Assembly: GCF_000344685.1 (NCBI RefSeq)
Contig: NW_006920423.1
Span: 342,856-365,595 of the forward strand
Length of the DNA stretch: 22,740 bases
Direction: 5' to 3'
DNA from: Gloeophyllum trabeum ATCC 11539
Taxonomy: Eukaryota > Basidiomycota > Agaricomycetes > Gloeophyllales > Gloeophyllaceae
Position numbers and translations under genes: made by a program. Positions 10,038-19,266 of this stretch are shown here, in pieces; the stretch's first letter is position 1; every line of letters starts with the position of its first letter. Below the pieces are notes generated by a model, which had not been told where the DNA came from, ran no database searches, and was given only the letters and a program-made list of their open reading frames with translations.

Positions 10038-10351
10038 GTATTGTCTTCAAAAGATACGCAAGGAGATGCTTCTTGCACGTTAGCATACCAGTGTTCGACA
10101 GCTTTTCTCTCCATAATCCGGAGACGAAGTCACTCTCCGGGGGCTGTTTCTGTGGTTCCTGAAGGATCTAGCATCGGTCCAACAAACGTTCCTGCAACAG
10201 AAGACACGACCTCGCGGGATAGATTGGTCTGACAGCGCCGGAACACCATCAATCAGTGATCACTAGCCAATAGTAACGCACCATCTAGTCAACCGGGAGA
10301 CGTTCAGTACATAGAGCAGTAATGGAAGGGTAAATATACATACACACAGAC
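10038..10351. other. Intergenic region
   Basis: About 310 bases with no supported gene. A plus-strand 63-codon frame (10041-10232) has no motif. On the minus strand a stretch around 10120-10220 can be read as a Gly/Thr/Pro-rich tail (GTFVGPMLDPSG) after a TTGCAG acceptor-like site. Its composition resembles the second exon of the 9764-10037 model, but nothing joins them in frame. Confidence 0.3.
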
Positions 10352-10389
10352 GTGAGACGAGTATTCATAGGTGAGACGAGTATTCATAG
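10352..10389. repeat. Perfect 19-base tandem duplication
   Basis: The 19-base unit GTGAGACGAGTATTCATAG occurs twice with no gap (10352-10370 and 10371-10389). The second copy spans the stop codon of the P450 reading frame (10386-10384, minus strand), so the event duplicated the last codon, the stop and the first 13 bases beyond it. It looks like a recent slippage or end-joining scar. Confidence 0.85.
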
Positions 10390-12639
10390 TCTCTTGACAT
10401 GCAGAGGTAACTGGACGCCCTCGTCCTCGCGACCGCGTACCTTCGGCTTGACAGTGTTTCCACCGAGATGGTAGAAGTCCAGCGCGACCCCTGCTTCTGC
10501 GAACGCGAAATGCCGCACCGTAGCTACCAGGACGGCCTGCTCGGGCCGGTATATGATCAAAAAAATACGCGAGTGCAGCGCATATGGAAGGGACTGGCCT
10601 TGATTTCGGCGATAGCTGCAACACATAGTATTTCAGACACATCGTACGAGGGGAAGACGTGGATGATTCTTACCAAACGTCCGGCCAAGGCACACTTTAG
10701 GCCTGAAACTCACAGCATCAGGCCCTCTCACCGCACCAATTCCTCAAACTCTCTTTCCACTCACCCGTGATGTATGGCCCTGAGCTTGTATCGAAGCCAC
10801 AGCAGACGGAAGGCTGCCATCCATCCACCGCTCCGGCCGAAACTCTGTGGCGTCGCCGCCCCATATCTCCTCGTCGCAGTTGACGCCATCGCGTACCGGT
10901 ATCATCACCGTTTGCCCAGCTTTTACTCCGACGAACGTAGCGCCCGTCCCGCGTACGGGGAACTGGAGAGGGATGACATCATCCTCTACTGCCTGCACGC
11001 AAGGTAGGTGGAATAAAGCATAGAGGTCATGCAGGACGAACTCACCACACGAGAGATGTCCATGAGCACCGCTTTGCAGCGCAGACCTTCGCGGACGACG
11101 GCATCTAGGTAGGGGAGCGCAGATGGGTTCATCAGGTCGTCGAATGAAGGGGGATGGTTCGAGGTATGTTCGAAGTGATGGATTTCCTTCGCGGAGAAGT
11201 GTTTGCACGTCTTCGTGAAGTGCCATTTCGTATAGGATTTCCTGAAAATAGGAGTTGGATGCATGGGCTGCAGACTGAGGAAGTGGTGCTCACTGATATG
11301 ACGTTCGCCGAGGATTCTGAGCCGGCGAAGAGGACTCCAATAATCTGTCGCCAAAGCTATAGTTAGTCGACATTCATGCGTATCCCAGGAACGTACGTTA
11401 GCCACGACCACCTCCTTACTCATAGCCTCTCCCCGTTCATCTGCAGCCACATCAAAACTTCGATCCCACATGGAAAGAACGGGGCCCCGGTCCACTTACT
11501 CAACAACCTCAACAACTTCGCATCAAGGCCCGCCGCGTCGCTCGTCGCGCCCCGCCACACCCCTTCAGCAATACTCCGGAGCTCGCTGCGCAGGTTCCCC
11601 GCCCACGTCTTCATCGGCGAAGGGAGGGTCAGGAGGCGCGGGAACGCAGACACGATGGTACCCATAAACAGCGCGAGCATGTTTTCCTGGGGTGCGTTGG
11701 TGAACTTTTGCAGAAGATCTGGTATTGTGTTGTTGGTGGCGTCAATGTCGTGCATGAACATGGACATGCTGATTGCGTCTAAGCTGGGGCGCAGAGTAAC
11801 ATTTCAGCGCCGTGAGCACTTGTCAAAAAACTTGAATAAGACTCACGTAAGGGTGTGTAGACTGGGGGCGATGTCGAAGATTCCGGAGTCTTTGTCGCCC
11901 AGTATTTCGTCCCATCGTTGAGTGAGCTTGAGACATAAGTCAGGAGAGGAAAGAATCTGGCATGGGGCGTACTACGCACTCGATCTGTGAGCAGATAAAA
12001 TATGTGCGACACGTTTTTGACGGACTGATAGCTAGTGGGAAGTTAAAGAGGGATACTTCGACGATTTGAGTTCTCCTACGTGAATGCCGGGCTCAATATC
12101 TTCCTCATCCTCTGATGTTCATCGCCTGACTTTTTGTAAGTTATTTATACCTATCAAGACGCGCAACACCAGCCTTCTGCAGTGAATAGTCCCTGCCCGA
12201 ACTAGCTGAAAATAAGTGAAGTTCGTGGAGACCAAATTCGATAGATCTACCCAGAGTCCCAAGACGACGCGATCGACATGGGGGCGAACGTAGTTCAAGG
12301 CCTTTGCAGACAACACATGGGATATTCCCTTAGGATCGCCCATTATGAGCCAGCGCTCCTGGCGTCCCGCATCAAGTCCGACGCTAAAACTCGGCCAGTA
12401 GGACGTTTCCTCACCGAGAATGCTCCATACAGTTTGTACGTGTGCCCGTACTGTTTGGCCCACACGTTGTAACGTGTCCCCACGGGTGACATATGGAGAT
12501 CAAGAGCGTGGCCTGTAATTTTACTTGGAGGCGGCGGGCCTGGTAGGTCTTTCAGCCTCGAAGCTTCTCGTGCATGGGTAATTAGCAGAGTCACTGCCAG
12601 GACACCGACTGCAACGAGTATTGAGGTAATGGCAGACAT
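10384..12639 (-). pseudogene. Cytochrome P450, probably inactivated
   Basis: Fungal microsomal-type P450 (haem-thiolate mono-oxygenase) spread over about 14 exons: 12639-12415, 12358-12251, 12201-12174, 12125-12080, 12031-11980, 11926-11847, 11783-11500, 11440-11397, 11356-11294, 11241-11046, 10992-10765, 10702-10674, 10615-10599, 10536-10384. Seen in order: N-terminal membrane anchor, proline-rich LPGPPPPSK, the C-helix region DEHQRMRK, I-helix AGSESSAN, K-helix ExxR in VREGLR, PERW in FRPERW, and the haem-cysteine motif GPKVCLGRTF. Four faults argue for decay. Exon 10 is 196 bases, one too many, with an extra G near 11186 that shifts J-helix into the wrong frame. Introns 3 and 13 begin with GC in weak contexts (GCTGGT at 12173, GCCAGT at 10598). 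Exon 11 ends out of phase with the haem exon, and the usual four or five residues before GPKVC are missing. A sequencing error could explain one fault, hardly all. Substrate unknown. Confidence 0.82.
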
Positions 12640-14214
12640 TCTTCCAAGATGAGTGAGACGTCAGTAGCCGTCGTCCTTGTACAATATGGTGAGTGTCGCA
12701 CAGCAATGCCTTGATGGAAAGGGAAGATCCCCTTCAAACTTGATCTCCGCTAACTAAAACCCGGGATCGCCGTGAAGAGCCGTGAAGCCATTCGAACCAA
12801 TGGCAAGTACGATACGAGTACATGTAGGTGCGTGATCCGTATTGCGCAGAGAACGGATATCAAGGGTGCTGGCTTTCGTGAAATTGGCATATTGTCCTCT
12901 ATAGCCGATATCCATGTACTTACCTATAAAATGCAAACAAGATAATGCGTTCAAGAGCGTGCGTAATCGATGCCACCATTCCTTTGATATTTAATAAATC
13001 ATACGCTACAGTTCTCGTCTTACTTACTGTTCCACTTATACGAGGACAGTGAGAGACGCGCATTCCTGCGCTCAAGAGAATAGAAAACTGAGAGATTCCG
13101 CTGGACTGAAGGCTCGAACCTCATCGCGATCGTGCTGTTACTGCACTGTCACAGCCGCTGTGGCATGGCAATCAATGTCACGTGATAACGTTTAGGGCAG
13201 GCGTTTTCGGAAATATATATAACAGCCATGACCATTGCTTGAAACATTGTTTCATCTCTTCTTTGCTGCGAACACTCCTTCGCCTCTGGTCTTTTGAGGT
13301 TGAACGAAGTAAAACATACTTGAACGTGGCTATCATTCTTAATACTGCTAAGTGCTATCAGCCGGACTTCACCTTGACGTGACCCGCGACTCGCACTTAC
13401 TATGCTGTTGCATTCAACACTGGCTCGCTGCAAGTCCCCATGCCAGCCGAGAAATTTTCAGAATGCTAGATGTATATTCATCGCTCACATTATTTGATGC
13501 GCTGCACTTGCTGGCGTTGTCATTGTCACTGGGCGTACATGCAATCATGGTTCCCCACATGATCATCTACTTATGTTCATCTATCGCACTACAGCTTTGA
13601 TCTGGGTGTGTAAGTAGGTGTTCCATAATGCATCTTTTTGACTTCGATATGTCATCGTTTGGTGTTCTCCGGTGTCCAAGTCCCTTGTTTGTCATCTTTT
13701 GTTCGGCCTAGGATCGAAGTACGTCATGGAGCGGTAATTGAATCCTGCTCAAGGGGCACTATCATTTGCTGGTGAGTGTATATTCGCCTCACAGGTGGGG
13801 GTCTGACTCACGACTTCCATTCCCTTCGCTCCGGTCAGACGTGGTTAGGTTCTGCTAGAGGCAAGACCCGTCTAATCCACGATACTACTCAGCCCGATAT
13901 CATCAGAGCATTGCAGCATATGTTCTTTTTTACAGAGTTGACGAAATCTCGTTCCCACAAGCTCCTGACTGCGCTGATCCTGTCAAGATTAAGTGTTACT
14001 CTTCCGAACATACCCTGGCATCATTGACGAGACAAAACCTCCGGCGCAGTGGCAATGAGGTATATGACCTACAGCCCCACTTTCAAGGATGGTCGTCCCG
14101 AGGCACGTCTCTGTTATCAATAATTTCTCAGGGAACTCCGAGCTCTTCTCCCATGCCTCACCGTCCAGCTGTCAAGTGCGACGCCTTCTGATCATGTGAT
14201 CCCAACTTCATCCC
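12640..14214. other. Long region without a recognisable gene
   Basis: About 1.6 kb holds no gene I can support. Open frames of 60-95 codons (for example 13149-13433 minus, 13352-13600 plus, 13776-14027 plus) show no signal peptide, domain or sensible splice partners. The first few hundred bases should include the former P450 promoter. A minus-strand sequence near 13105-13125 vaguely resembles a tRNA T-arm but does not fold (see rejected items). The lower GC content and the adjoining transposable element suggest a gene-poor, transposon-receptive spacer. Confidence 0.4.
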
Positions 14215-14740
14215 GGAGTACTAGGCCCCCTGAAAATACCTATAGAGGTTTGATACCAGATACCAACTTTCTCCCCATTTTTACCGAAACCAAAATTACC
14301 ATATTGGGATGTATTTTACCTGAAAAGTATCCAACCTCTTGTCTTAGATGTGATTTTTACCGAAACATTTTTATCCAACCTGAGGGCTTGAGGATATTTA
14401 TTCATTCACAAAAAAGGTTCCCGCACCTGTGGCAATACCAGAGTTAGTTATGTATGGGCTTTATGAGCCTCTCCAAGGTGCACTGGTGGATACAGAATCC
14501 AAGAATCTCCCACCTGATCATTGTGGCAAGTTGTGGCACTGTTGTGGCCATAATTGTTACCCAAATAGTATCTGACCTTTGCTCTGGATGGCTGTTTTTA
14601 CCCAAAAATTGGTATCCAAGATAGATCCCACCGGCAGGTCCTTTACCAAAACTGTATCAGACCTGGCACCCATTTGAGGGTGATTTTTACCAAAACCGGT
14701 ATCAGACCACTATGGGTATTTTCAGGGGGCCTGGAGTACT
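14215..14740. mobile_element. 510-base MITE-like element with 8-base target duplication
   Basis: The element spans 14223-14732. It begins AGGCCCCCTGAAAATACC and its other end is the inverse complement of the same 18 bases. The inverted similarity continues imperfectly to about 36 bases through ATAG-x-GGT-x-TGATACC. It is flanked on both sides by the exact octamer GGAGTACT (14215-14222 and 14733-14740), a target-site duplication. An 8-base duplication is typical of hAT-type transposition. No transposase frame is present, so it is non-autonomous. Inside are degenerate repeats of TTTTTACC-x-AAA (near 14278, 14353, 14597, 14690) and three TTGTGGC units at 14520-14550, giving it a striking T/A-rich texture unlike its neighbours. 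Caveat: the right flank is palindromic (GGAGTACTCC), which slightly weakens the duplication argument. Confidence 0.8.
14223..14258 (+). repeat. Left terminal inverted repeat of the MITE-like element
   Basis: The first 18 bases match perfectly the inverse complement of the right end (14732 backwards). After that, mismatches appear at about one base in six through TGATACC. The partner repeat is at about 14697-14732. Confidence 0.75.
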
Positions 14741-14836
14741 CCCTTCAGCATCCGTGTTTGGAGCGCCCGTCGCCGCATGTTTGCCACTACAGCGCGGACG
14801 CCATGCACAGTGATATATTCGGCGACGGGTGCTATG

Positions 14837-14843
14837 TATATAT
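14837..14843 (+). promoter_or_regulatory. TATA-like element upstream of the 15018 gene
   Basis: TATATAT lies in a GCTATGTATATATGTGCG context, 175 bases before the ATG at 15018. If used, transcription would start near 14870 and the leader would be about 150 bases. The MITE-like element ends only about 100 bases further upstream, so it sits in or next to this promoter. Confidence 0.3.
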
Positions 14844-15017
14844 GTGCGCTTCCCTTCCCGGCGTTTCATGAAACTCTATGTAAGCTTGCTGGCCTGCACA
14901 GCTGCGCAGCCAGCCCGACCTTGCTCGCTCGAGTCCCTTCTGCGATCTAATCGTTGTGCCGCCCGACACTGGCCTCCTCTCCCTCTCCATCTTTGACCGC
15001 CACGTATCCACATACAT

Positions 15018-16580
15018 ATGTCCCCGAGTGTGGTGAATAGCCTGAGAAATGGGATCCTCTCGGTGCTTGTCGGCGCGTCCTGCACGAGGTTGGCCGTGGC
15101 TCAGACGTTCAGCCTATCGTTCAGTGCGCCGACGGAGTGCGATGACATGAACGTTTCATGGACAGGTGGGACTCGTAGGCTCAGATGCTCCAGCGGATTG
15201 CCCTTGTTCATTCGTGCTTACTTCTGTAGGGGGCACGCCACCCTTCGATCTGTACCTGACGCCTGTGCGCTCCCTTCTACGTTGTCCTGAAGCTCGCAGC
15301 TAAGATTGATACCTCAGGTCTACGGGACGCCACGGAACATTTCTGTACCGGCGTCCGTGTTCAGTAATGGGCGAGGCGCGTACCAGGTCCAGATACCTTT
15401 CCCTCGAGGGCAGCAGATGGTGCTGTCCATGCTGGACGCTACGGGCGTACCGTCCGGAGGGACGTCCGATCTTCTCACCGTAGGGCCGAATATTGGAGGG
15501 AACAGGTGCAACACCTCTGACCCGGGCGTTGATTTCTTTTATGAGCTGAATACCCCTCTTGTCCAATGCCAGTAAGTACTCTAGCGCGTTATCTCCACAA
15601 TTCCTACCCACGCGAATCCAATCATAGGCCGTATACGTTCAGTAATTACAGCAATGCCGTGCAACCAGTGCAGATTATGGTAAGCGCGCGTTCTTGCGAG
15701 TGGTGCAGTCTGACTCCTGTTCCCCAAGGCAATAATCCCAGCGAAGAATCCCATGCTGCTCCATCCACCTGTCGGCCCTACCTTGTACAATTGGACTACC
15801 AACATTACTGCGGGAACGAACGTCATCTTCGTAGTGACGGACTCCGAGGGCCGTCAAGGGGGCGCCTCGAACGTCTCGACCGTCGGATACTCGTCCGACT
15901 CCTCCTGCCTGACCGTCGCCACCACTTCCTCCGCTCTAGTCCCGCCCACGCAGACATGGGCGCCCTCCGACGCCTCAGGCAACTCCGGCCTGGCGCCCGG
16001 CGCGATTGCGGGAATCATCATCGGGTGCATAGTCGCAGTCGCCTCTATGATCCTCGTGGCTTGGTTCTTCCTCCGCAGGAGGCGCGACAGTTCTTCTCCG
16101 AGACCGATCGATATTGACCTTGCCGGGCACGAGCCAGACCCCTTCCCGCGGATGAGCCAGCTCACTCCGGGCGCATACGAACCTACCCCCTTCCTCCTTG
16201 ATGCGCCGGGTGGAAGCAGAAGCCGGGAAGAGTCTCCTGCGTCCCCTGTATCGCCCCCGACACCGTCGGGCAGGACGTCGTACACGCATGACGAAGAAGG
16301 CCAGCGGTACCTCTCGCCGACGTCGTCGTCCCGCGCTAGGAAGGTCACGTCCTCCAGCCGGTATAGTACGAGTAACAATACCTATTCTGAGTATCCGCCC
16401 TCGCGTGTACTGGTGCACCAGGATGCGGAGGACGTGCTATCTCCGGAAGAGGAGGATTATGTGGAGCTTCCGCCACAGTATCGTGAAGACAGAAGGCCGC
16501 TGTCTTCGGTTCCCGGGCTGCCGTATGCGGACGATGTTAACTCACCGACACCATCTGGGTCAAACCGCGGGGAAAAGTAG
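15018..16580 (+). CDS. Single-pass surface protein with PPxY tail (paralogue 2 of 3)
   Basis: Five exons: 15018-15165 (148), 15230-15264 (35), 15318-15571 (254), 15628-15679 (52), 15729-16580 (852), giving 446 residues. A signal peptide ends at about residue 28 (LAVA-Q). The ectodomain has ECDDMNVSWTGG, then YGTPRNISVPASVF, and two lobes with the repeated motif (DATGVPSGGTSDLLTVG and DSEGRQGGASNVSTVG). A Ser/Thr/Pro stalk leads to the membrane helix at about 255-278, followed by RRRRD. The cytoplasmic tail is Ser/Pro-rich and ends with a block VHQDAED...VELPPQYREDRRP; PPQY is at 411-414. The same block (VHQD, VELPP-x-YREDR-x-P) closes the protein encoded at 17020-18508, its nearest relative here. 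Introns 1-4 match the paralogues in position and phase. The ectodomain could bind wall glucan or another surface ligand; that is a guess. Tail to tail with the third paralogue. Confidence 0.87.
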
Positions 16581-17019
16581 GTGGACAAGCGCCGCGTCGA
16601 GCAGATAACCCCTAGCGTATTTTCCACCTGCTGCTTCTTTGATTACGTCTTCGCAAGTCCCGCCATTGGATCAGCGTTAAAATGTATCTACAGGGGCCTG
16701 CTTTACCATTCCTTGTATTCTTATCTCTTGCCGTCAACGTCGCATACCTAGACTTCTGACAGCGTGCATTTCAAGGCGCCTGTTCAAACCGCGTTACGAA
16801 GCTGAGAAGAATAATATGGACATATAGCTGTAATTAAACCCCTGGTGGGAGTCCGATACTGGTACAGTAGTGGTCATGATAGTAGACGCCGATGTCTGCA
16901 GACATGAGGGTTAATCAAGATAGAGCAAAGTGTCCCGTTAGATATAGTAATGGGGATGCCTGTCGTACTATCCAAGAACGAGTAGTAAGGAGCGTAATGG
17001 TTCGGCCTCTGTCACTTGG
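16581..17019. other. Convergent intergenic region
   Basis: These 439 bases lie between two convergent stop codons and must contain both 3' ends. AT-rich stretches near 16676-16690 and 16810-16840 (for example AATAATATGG, GTAATTAAAC) could serve polyadenylation. No gene is seen; a plus-strand frame from 16892 runs antisense into the neighbouring gene and is a shadow. Confidence 0.45.
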
Positions 17020-18508
17020 TCATCGCCTTTTACCTGAACGTGAAGACCCAGAGCCCACTGGTGGCGGATTCGGCGCGGGCAGCCCAGGAATCGGCTCACG
17101 GTCCTCGCGATACGCTGGCGGGAGCTCGACTACCTCAGCCGGATCTGCGTCCGCGTAGTCCTGGTGCACCACCACGCGCGTCGACGACGACGCGCCGCCA
17201 GGTGCAGGGGAGAACAGCGAAGCGTTAGACGATCTGAGCGGGGTATGACTCGGGGGGTAGCCTGCGCTCTTGCCGGACGACCACTCGCTGGTGCTCTGCT
17301 GCGAATGGCTCGGCCGCCCGGCCAGATAGGCCGCGTCGGAGAGCGGGAGCGCGGTGAAGGGCGAGACAACGTGGTAGTCCTCGCGACTTGGCCTGTGGAA
17401 GTCCATGTCCACCATCGGGCGCTCCTTGAGGTCGAGCACGGCGACGCGCGAGCGACGTGGGCGGCAGCGGCGCCAGAGGCAGAAGGCAGCACCGGCTGCG
17501 AGGAGCGCGACGACCGCGCCGCCGACGGCGATGCCCGCGATGGTGCCGACGGATATCGTGTGCTCCTCGTCGCCGTTGTTTTGGCCAGATTTGTTAGACG
17601 GAGAGGTTGAGGTGGGGTTGGTGGAAGAGGAAGAAGTGGTGGGGTATATGAGGCAGGTGTAATTGGAGGAGGGCTGGATGACCTGCAGGCCCGAGGCGCC
17701 GCCCTGGTGGCCCTGCGCGTCGGTCATCATGAATACAACGGACGTTCCTGCCGCGATCTCGGCAATCCAGTCGAATCGCTGCTGGGTGGTGTTGGACTGG
17801 ACGACCTGCGGGTCTTGCCCGGCTGGCAGGATCTACGAAAAATTAATAGGATAAATAGAGTTGGACAATTGTGCAGTGACTTACAGTGAGCGTGATAGGG
17901 AGCGTTGCATTGTCGTAAGCGAAAAATTCGAACGGTCTATAAGCGATTAGGGTAAAGGACAGGAGATGTAAGTCCTATAAACTTACTGGCACTGTACCGG
18001 GCTCTGTCCATCCGGCCAGGCGTACGTGAAATACGGGTGCGGGTCTGTAACGTTGCAGCTCTGCCCGTTTGTGTTCCCGCCAACTAGCTTTACTTGAGTC
18101 AGGGAGCCCGAGAGCACGCCGCTCGAGTCGTACATCACAGCTTGCATTTGCGAATTTTCGGCGAATGGAATCTGCGTGGAAAAGGATCCGGACGAGCCGT
18201 CGTATGCAGAAGCGGGAATGGAAACATTGCGGGGTGTCCCGTATAACTAGAGAGCACGTCAAAATGAAGATAGGGAGAATGGCGTTATTGGATGTACTGG
18301 TACAAGGACAAGAGAGAAAGGAGCGTTTCCTCCTGAATTTGAGCGGTAAATAGCGGATCTCCTTTAGTTGTTCTGGAGAGCGATACGTACCACTCCAGGA
18401 AACCTTGAAATCATCGCATTGCGATGGGTCCCCGTAATTCACACTGAAGGCCGTAGCCAGCCCAATAGAAATGCCAAATAGAATCGAAAACGGGAGGGGT
18501 CGGTGCAT
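17020..18508 (-). CDS. Single-pass surface protein with PPxY tail (paralogue 3 of 3)
   Basis: Five exons: 18508-18391 (118), 18332-18298 (35), 18246-17987 (260), 17936-17885 (52), 17832-17020 (813), giving 425 residues. Signal peptide MHRPLPFSILFGISIGLATA, then QCDDFKVSWSGG and YGTPRNVSIPASAY. The lobe motifs are DSSGVLSGSLTQVKLVG and DAQGHQGGASGLQVI. A Ser/Thr/Asn stalk precedes the membrane helix at about 251-275, then WRRCRPRRSR. The tail ends with VVVHQDYADAD...VELPPAYREDREP; PPAY is at 393-396. I chose the ATG at 18508 because it directly opens the signal peptide; the frame is open further upstream, but that part is shared with a non-coding repeat at 21504-21769 and is better seen as leader. 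Exon lengths agree with both paralogues. The tail is unusually GC-rich (17160-17530), so long antisense frames occur there. Confidence 0.87.
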
Positions 18509-18517
18509 CGTGTAGGA

Positions 18518-18781
18518 CCTGTCCTGCGGTGAGGCGACGTCGACGCCGCCAGCATACGTCGAGGAAGAGGTTGAGCGCAACGCGGGTGGTCTACAAAGTG
18601 GCGGAACACAGCCTTGCAGATACGTACAAGCACAGCCGTCGGTGGGCGTTCCTGTTCTTCGCCGCCGCCAAGCCTGGACTGGATTGAAATGATTCAGATA
18701 TCTTGGCAAAACGATGTTCCTCTTTGTTGTGATCGACGATGTACATGTACCCGCCGGCACATGCAATATTGTGCTGAGGCC
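18518..18781 (-). repeat. 5' flank of the 17020-18508 gene, duplicated at 21504-21769
   Basis: About 264 bases directly upstream of the ATG at 18508 resemble 21504-21769 in the same orientation. Shared stretches include TGCGGTGAGGCGACGTCGAC versus TGCGATGAGGCGACGTCGAC, the identical GAGGAAGAGGTTGAG, CCTTGCAGATA, ACACAGCC or CACAGCC, and at the far end TGCAATATTG and TGCTGAGG. As this is the promoter and leader of the gene, the other copy is an orphan promoter-like sequence. Confidence 0.7.
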
Positions 18782-19266
18782 TACCTGCACCAGCCTTAAG
18801 ACTCCACTTTGGCTAGCACCCGGAAAGCATCTGCTACAAGGATCCCAAGCGTGTCACGGCTGCCTTGTGGTTCACTATATATCGCGAACGACGACCGGTG
18901 TAGGCATGGCCCAAAGCATTGATGATCTGCAGAAGCCCACTGGAGCCCACAAGGTTGTAGGAATTGATCGACGTCGTCGTTCTATTCTTATCAATTGGTA
19001 TTCGCAGCAGACTTACCATATAAGACCTTCTCTCATTTACCAGGGACTGGTTTGTGGCGTCAAGCTGCCCTAAGCTCGATACACGCTTTGGGCATGCCCT
19101 CTCGACGAGATCTCAGGAATACTGCTTACGCAACATGATAGCAATGCTTTATCATGGGAACATCGAAACATACAATCCAATCCAATCATCGCATAATAAA
19201 ATAAGAAATCATCAGAGTTCTTTTAACGAAACGGGGGTTTGGCCCTCGGGGACGGCAGGCAATTGC
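18782..19266. other. Intergenic region
   Basis: Between the duplicated 5' flank and the stop codon of the next minus-strand gene lie about 485 bases with no supported gene. Frames at 18834-19019 (minus) and 19054-19398 (plus) lack motifs, and the latter runs antisense into the last exon of the next gene. An AT-rich stretch at 19175-19215 is a likely 3'-end region for the 19267-20595 gene. Confidence 0.4.

Noticed and set aside
10986..11495. 169-codon minus-strand frame as a separate gene
   Set aside because: It is P450 exons 8 and 10 read through introns; fragments match I-helix flank and K-helix regions.
13090..13160. tRNA-like sequence on the minus strand (AGGTTCGAGCCT)
   Set aside because: The T-stem pairs only three bases, no acceptor stem or proper A box can be placed, so it is probably chance.
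14520..14556. Three TTGTGGC units as a CRISPR-like or satellite array
   Set aside because: Too short and irregular; they sit inside the MITE-like element and are part of its low-complexity interior.
15566..16117. 183-codon plus-strand open frame
   Set aside because: Runs through two introns and the wrong frame of the 15018-16580 gene; the spliced model is backed by two paralogues.
15854..16378. 174-codon minus-strand open frame
   Set aside because: Antisense shadow of the same gene's last exon, with no start context or family features.
17164..17610. 148-codon plus-strand open frame
   Set aside because: Antisense shadow of the GC-rich tail exon of the 17020-18508 gene; Arg/Ala-rich with no motif.
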